A stretch of DNA of 64,000 nucleotides from Bacteroidales bacterium (GTDB lineage: Bacteria > Bacteroidota > Bacteroidia > Bacteroidales > GCA-2748055). A program made the translations under genes and the position numbers. Where the stretch lies: the NCBI GenBank assembly GCA_020636775.1, contig JACJXF010000010.1, positions 1 to 64,000 on the forward strand, given 5' to 3'. The notes under the pieces are model-generated. The model was not told the origin of the DNA. It saw only the letters and a program-made list of their open reading frames with translations, and searched no databases. Positions 61,659-64,000 of the stretch are shown one piece after another; the first letter of the stretch is position 1, and the number at the start of each line of letters is the position of its first letter.

Positions 61659-63011
61659 CTAAAATGTAAGCGTAAATGTTGTTTCCTTTTCCGGAACGGA
61701 CTTAGCAGTTATGGTGCCTCCGTGCAGCTTAAGTATTTGCCTCGACAGGCTTAGTCCTATGCCCGATCCGGAAGGCTTGGTTGTAAAAAATGGTATGAAA
61801 ATTTTATCCAGCACATCCTTTAAAATCCCCACGCCGTTATCACTTACCTGTATAGTAGGACGCCCTCTTTTATTCATAAATGCCCTGAGGTTGATTTTGG
61901 CATCTTTTCTGCCTTCAAGAGCATGGGCTGAGTTCTTCAGAAGGTTTATAAGAACCTGCTCAATTAATTGCTCATCCATGGATATTTCGAGACTGCCGGG
62001 ATCAACCGAAGAAGAAAAGCTGATTTTACTGCTTTTAAAGTCCTCATCCATAAGGCGTCCGAGAGAGCTAAACAGTTCTGTGACCGGGGTAATTTTGAAG
62101 TTTGGCTTGGGTATCCGGGTAAGGTTACGGTAAGTATTCACAAAATGCAAAAGCCCGTTACTTCGCTTGTTGATTGTTTGCAGTGCCTGTTGAATCTCAT
62201 CCACCGTTTCACTGTCCATGGCGGCGTTCTCACCTTTCTTTTTATTGAATTCATTTAGCATGCCCTCCAGGGTAGATGAAAGACTCGCTATAGGAGTTAT
62301 GGAATTCATAATTTCGTGAGTCAGCACACGGATAAGTTTCTGCCATGCTTCGGTTTCCTGCTCTTCCAGTACGTTCTGGATGTTTTTTATGGTAGTAAGA
62401 ATAACCAGCTTGTTTTTGATTTTAAATTCGGTTGCATTTATGGCAAGCTGCAAAAGGTCGTCCTCATCCTGAACCTTTACCAGTTTGTTTTCGCCCGGTT
62501 TAATTTTGAGAAGGGTACTTACCAATTCTTTGCTCAGAACGGATAAGGCTGAAACATTCTTCACTGAACCGAGCTGGAAAAGCTTTTTTGCAGATTTATT
62601 GATCATTTCCACGCTCCCATCGCGCTGGTAGGCGAGTATACTCACATCGATGTTCTGTACGATGCTCTGGAGATAATGAAAATGTTCCTCCTTCTCAGAA
62701 CGTACTTTTTGAAAATCGCTGATTACATCGTTAAAGGCATTGTTCAGCTCATCGAAAGAAGAACCCATGCCTTCAATCTGGAAGGAGCGGGTAAATTCCG
62801 AAAAACGAATGGATTCAAGAAAACTGGCCAGGTCCCTGTTGGTTTTGTCAACATACCTGAACATGGAATATATCTGAAGTCCTGATAGCAGGAGCAATAT
62901 GGAAGGGGTAATATGAGCCTGCCGGTCCAGAAAATAGAAGAAAAGGAATACTGTTACAGCAAATAGCGCTATCCTGATTATCAGGTTGACTCTGAAATTT
63001 TTATAAACCAT
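61659..63011 (-). CDS. NtrY-like sensor histidine kinase
   Basis: 450 residues. Two N-terminal helices (about 10-29 and 36-50), a HAMP-like/linker coil, a PAS region (about 118-200, YQRDGSVEMINKSAKKLF), HisKA with H232 in VLTHEIMNSITPIASL, and HATPase with N-box LINLLKNSAHALEG, G1 VSDNGVGI and G2 PSGSGIGLSLSRQ. The HEIxN form is typical of the NtrY/AtoS-like kinases that pair with sigma-54 activators. It overlaps the regulator gene by 11 bp and all key residues are present, unlike the two sensors at 46-50 kb. Confidence 0.92.
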   Translation of the reverse strand: MVYKNFRVNLIIRIALFAVTVFLFFYFLDRQAHITPSILLLLSGLQIYSMFRYVDKTNRDLASFLESIRFSEFTRSFQIEGMGSSFDELNNAFNDVISDFQKVRSEKEEHFHYLQSIVQNIDVSILAYQRDGSVEMINKSAKKLFQLGSVKNVSALSVLSKELVSTLLKIKPGENKLVKVQDEDDLLQLAINATEFKIKNKLVILTTIKNIQNVLEEQETEAWQKLIRVLTHEIMNSITPIASLSSTLEGMLNEFNKKKGENAAMDSETVDEIQQALQTINKRSNGLLHFVNTYRNLTRIPKPNFKITPVTELFSSLGRLMDEDFKSSKISFSSSVDPGSLEISMDEQLIEQVLINLLKNSAHALEGRKDAKINLRAFMNKRGRPTIQVSDNGVGILKDVLDKIFIPFFTTKPSGSGIGLSLSRQILKLHGGTITAKSVPEKETTFTLTF

Positions 63012-64000
63012 GTTTTTCCATTCTTCGGTAAAGGGAAGTTCTTGTTAATCCCAGATCCTGGGCAGCCTGAGATATGTTTCCCTGGTATTGCTTCAGAACT
63101 TTCTGTATGATGCTTTTTTCAATTTCATCGAGGTTATGAGTATTTATCTCGAGCTCCTCAGTTTTCTTTGCCGTACCTGTCAGGTTAAAATCATCGGGAG
63201 TTAGCATATCCCCATCGGACATGATTACGGCTCTTTCAATGGCATGCTGCAATTCCCTTACGTTACCCGGCCAGTGGTATGCCTGTAACTTCTTGAGAGA
63301 TGAGGATAAAATTCCCTTGATATTTTTCTTGTACTTCCGGGAATAAATTTTCAGAAAATGTTCTGATAAAAGCAGCAGATCACCGGTCCTTTCTCTTAAG
63401 GGAGGAAGGTGTATCTCAACGGTATTTATCCTGTACAAAAGGTCCTGACGAAATTTCCCTTCTTCCACATCCTGATGTATGTTATTGTTGGTTGCACAAA
63501 TAAGTCTGACATCAACTGGCAATGGCTTGTTGGATCCAACTCTGGTCACTTCTCTTCTCTCAATAATTGTCAGCAATTTGGTCTGCATCTGTGAACTAAG
63601 GTTTCCGATCTCATCCAGAAACAGGGTCCCTCCGGATGCAATTTCAAAACGTCCCTGTTTCATTTGTCGGGCATCGGTAAAAGCACCTTTCTCGTGACCA
63701 AAAAGCTCAGATTCAAACAGAGTTTCAGCAATGGATCCAAGGTCAACATTAATGAAAACTTCATCCTTCCTGAGCGAATTTCTGTACAGTGCGCGGGCAA
63801 CCAGCTCTTTTCCCGTACCATTTTCTCCAAGTATCAGAATATTTGCATCGGTGGCAGCTACCTTTTTAATGGTATTAAAGACCTGATTCATTTCAGGCGA
63901 TTTTCCAATGAAATCCGTGAAAGGCTGATCCAGTACCGCTGAAATTTCCCTTTGCTTCTGACGCAGACCTTCTGCCTCCAGCTTCGATTGTCTGAGTTTG
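63001..64000 (-). CDS. Sigma-54-dependent response regulator, partial
   Basis: The gene begins beyond the window. The frame is open from 63999, covering a linker, the AAA+ domain (Walker A LGENGTGKELVARAL, GHEKGAFTDARQMKQG in the GAFTGA position, Walker B GGTLFLDEIGNL, sensor RTGDLLLL region) and a C-terminal Fis-type helix-turn-helix NISQAAQDLGLTRTSLYRR. A receiver domain is expected upstream. The loop reads GAFTDA: the glycine of GAFTGA is aspartate, a change seen in some Bacteroidota activators. Upstream and overlapping with the NtrY-like kinase. Confidence 0.9.
   Translation of the reverse strand, partial: KLRQSKLEAEGLRQKQREISAVLDQPFTDFIGKSPEMNQVFNTIKKVAATDANILILGENGTGKELVARALYRNSLRKDEVFINVDLGSIAETLFESELFGHEKGAFTDARQMKQGRFEIASGGTLFLDEIGNLSSQMQTKLLTIIERREVTRVGSNKPLPVDVRLICATNNNIHQDVEEGKFRQDLLYRINTVEIHLPPLRERTGDLLLLSEHFLKIYSRKYKKNIKGILSSSLKKLQAYHWPGNVRELQHAIERAVIMSDGDMLTPDDFNLTGTAKKTEELEINTHNLDEIEKSIIQKVLKQYQGNISQAAQDLGLTRTSLYRRMEKHGL

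Noticed and set aside
1..64000. tRNA, rRNA or riboswitch genes
   Set aside because: I looked in all gaps above about 100 bp and found no cloverleaf-like arms, rRNA segments or known riboswitch cores; a covariance search would be needed to exclude small RNAs.

Overview
The window looks like chromosomal DNA of a free-living or gut/sediment Bacteroidota, probably order Bacteroidales or Marinilabiliales. The evidence is family-level: TAnnTTTG-type -7 promoter boxes (one in the classical TACCTTTGCA form upstream of leuC), a TonB receptor with a CarboxypepD_reg-like N-terminus, many lipoprotein signal peptides, DUF5777 and PepSY-like proteins, a Bro-N/Fic fusion, and GH92, GH127, GH140 and GH43 enzymes. 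I see no rRNA, tRNA, CRISPR array or complete insertion sequence. The first gene (GH127) and the last (sigma-54 response regulator) run off the ends.

Layout. 1-5.3 kb: GH127 tail, small alarmone-hydrolase-like HD protein, truncated IS5-type transposase, lipoprotein, LemA + M48 protease pair, RsgA GTPase. 5.3-17.2 kb: an accessory, repeat-rich stretch with two secreted esterases, a PepSY-like protein, a Bro-N/Fic gene split by one amber codon, a GH92 mannosidase, a TonB receptor and an SDR. Its intergenic spaces hold several families of short repeats. 17.2-31.6 kb: M16 protease, flavin monooxygenase, small metabolic enzymes, a clan GH-A glycosidase, AlkD-like glycosylase, GH43, a DUF5060-type glycosidase, ferredoxin-nitroreductase, aldo/keto reductase. 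31.7-41.7 kb: YncE-like propeller, an ECF sigma/anti-sigma/lipoprotein operon, a GH140-APC permease-GH3 run, a DASS transporter. 41.8-50.2 kb: a divergent locus with two lipoprotein or secreted proteins, a TerB-like/ABCG fusion transporter, an outer-membrane protein and two sensor proteins that both lack the phospho-accepting histidine. 50.2-55.1 kb: leuC-leuD-leuA/cimA-like-leuB operon with a clear promoter. 55.4-64 kb: cytochrome-PQQ sugar dehydrogenase, hemolysin III-like protein, OmpA/coiled-coil pair, a cytochrome-like lipoprotein/DUF5777/YceI/OB-fold run, and an NtrY-like kinase with its sigma-54 regulator.

How the genes fit together. The secreted glycosidases and esterases suggest use of plant or microbial glycans, but no SusC/SusD pair is present, so this is a scatter of CAZymes and not a canonical polysaccharide utilization locus. 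The most unusual content is (i) a 26-bp palindromic repeat family lying just after stop codons, whose arms show compensatory changes and one copy of which supplies the last codons of the TonB receptor; (ii) a roughly 200-bp intergenic module built around GTAACG octamers, present as a tandem pair plus an inverted copy; (iii) the histidine-less sensor/ABC transporter locus; and (iv) the cytochrome/DUF5777/YceI/OB-fold cluster.
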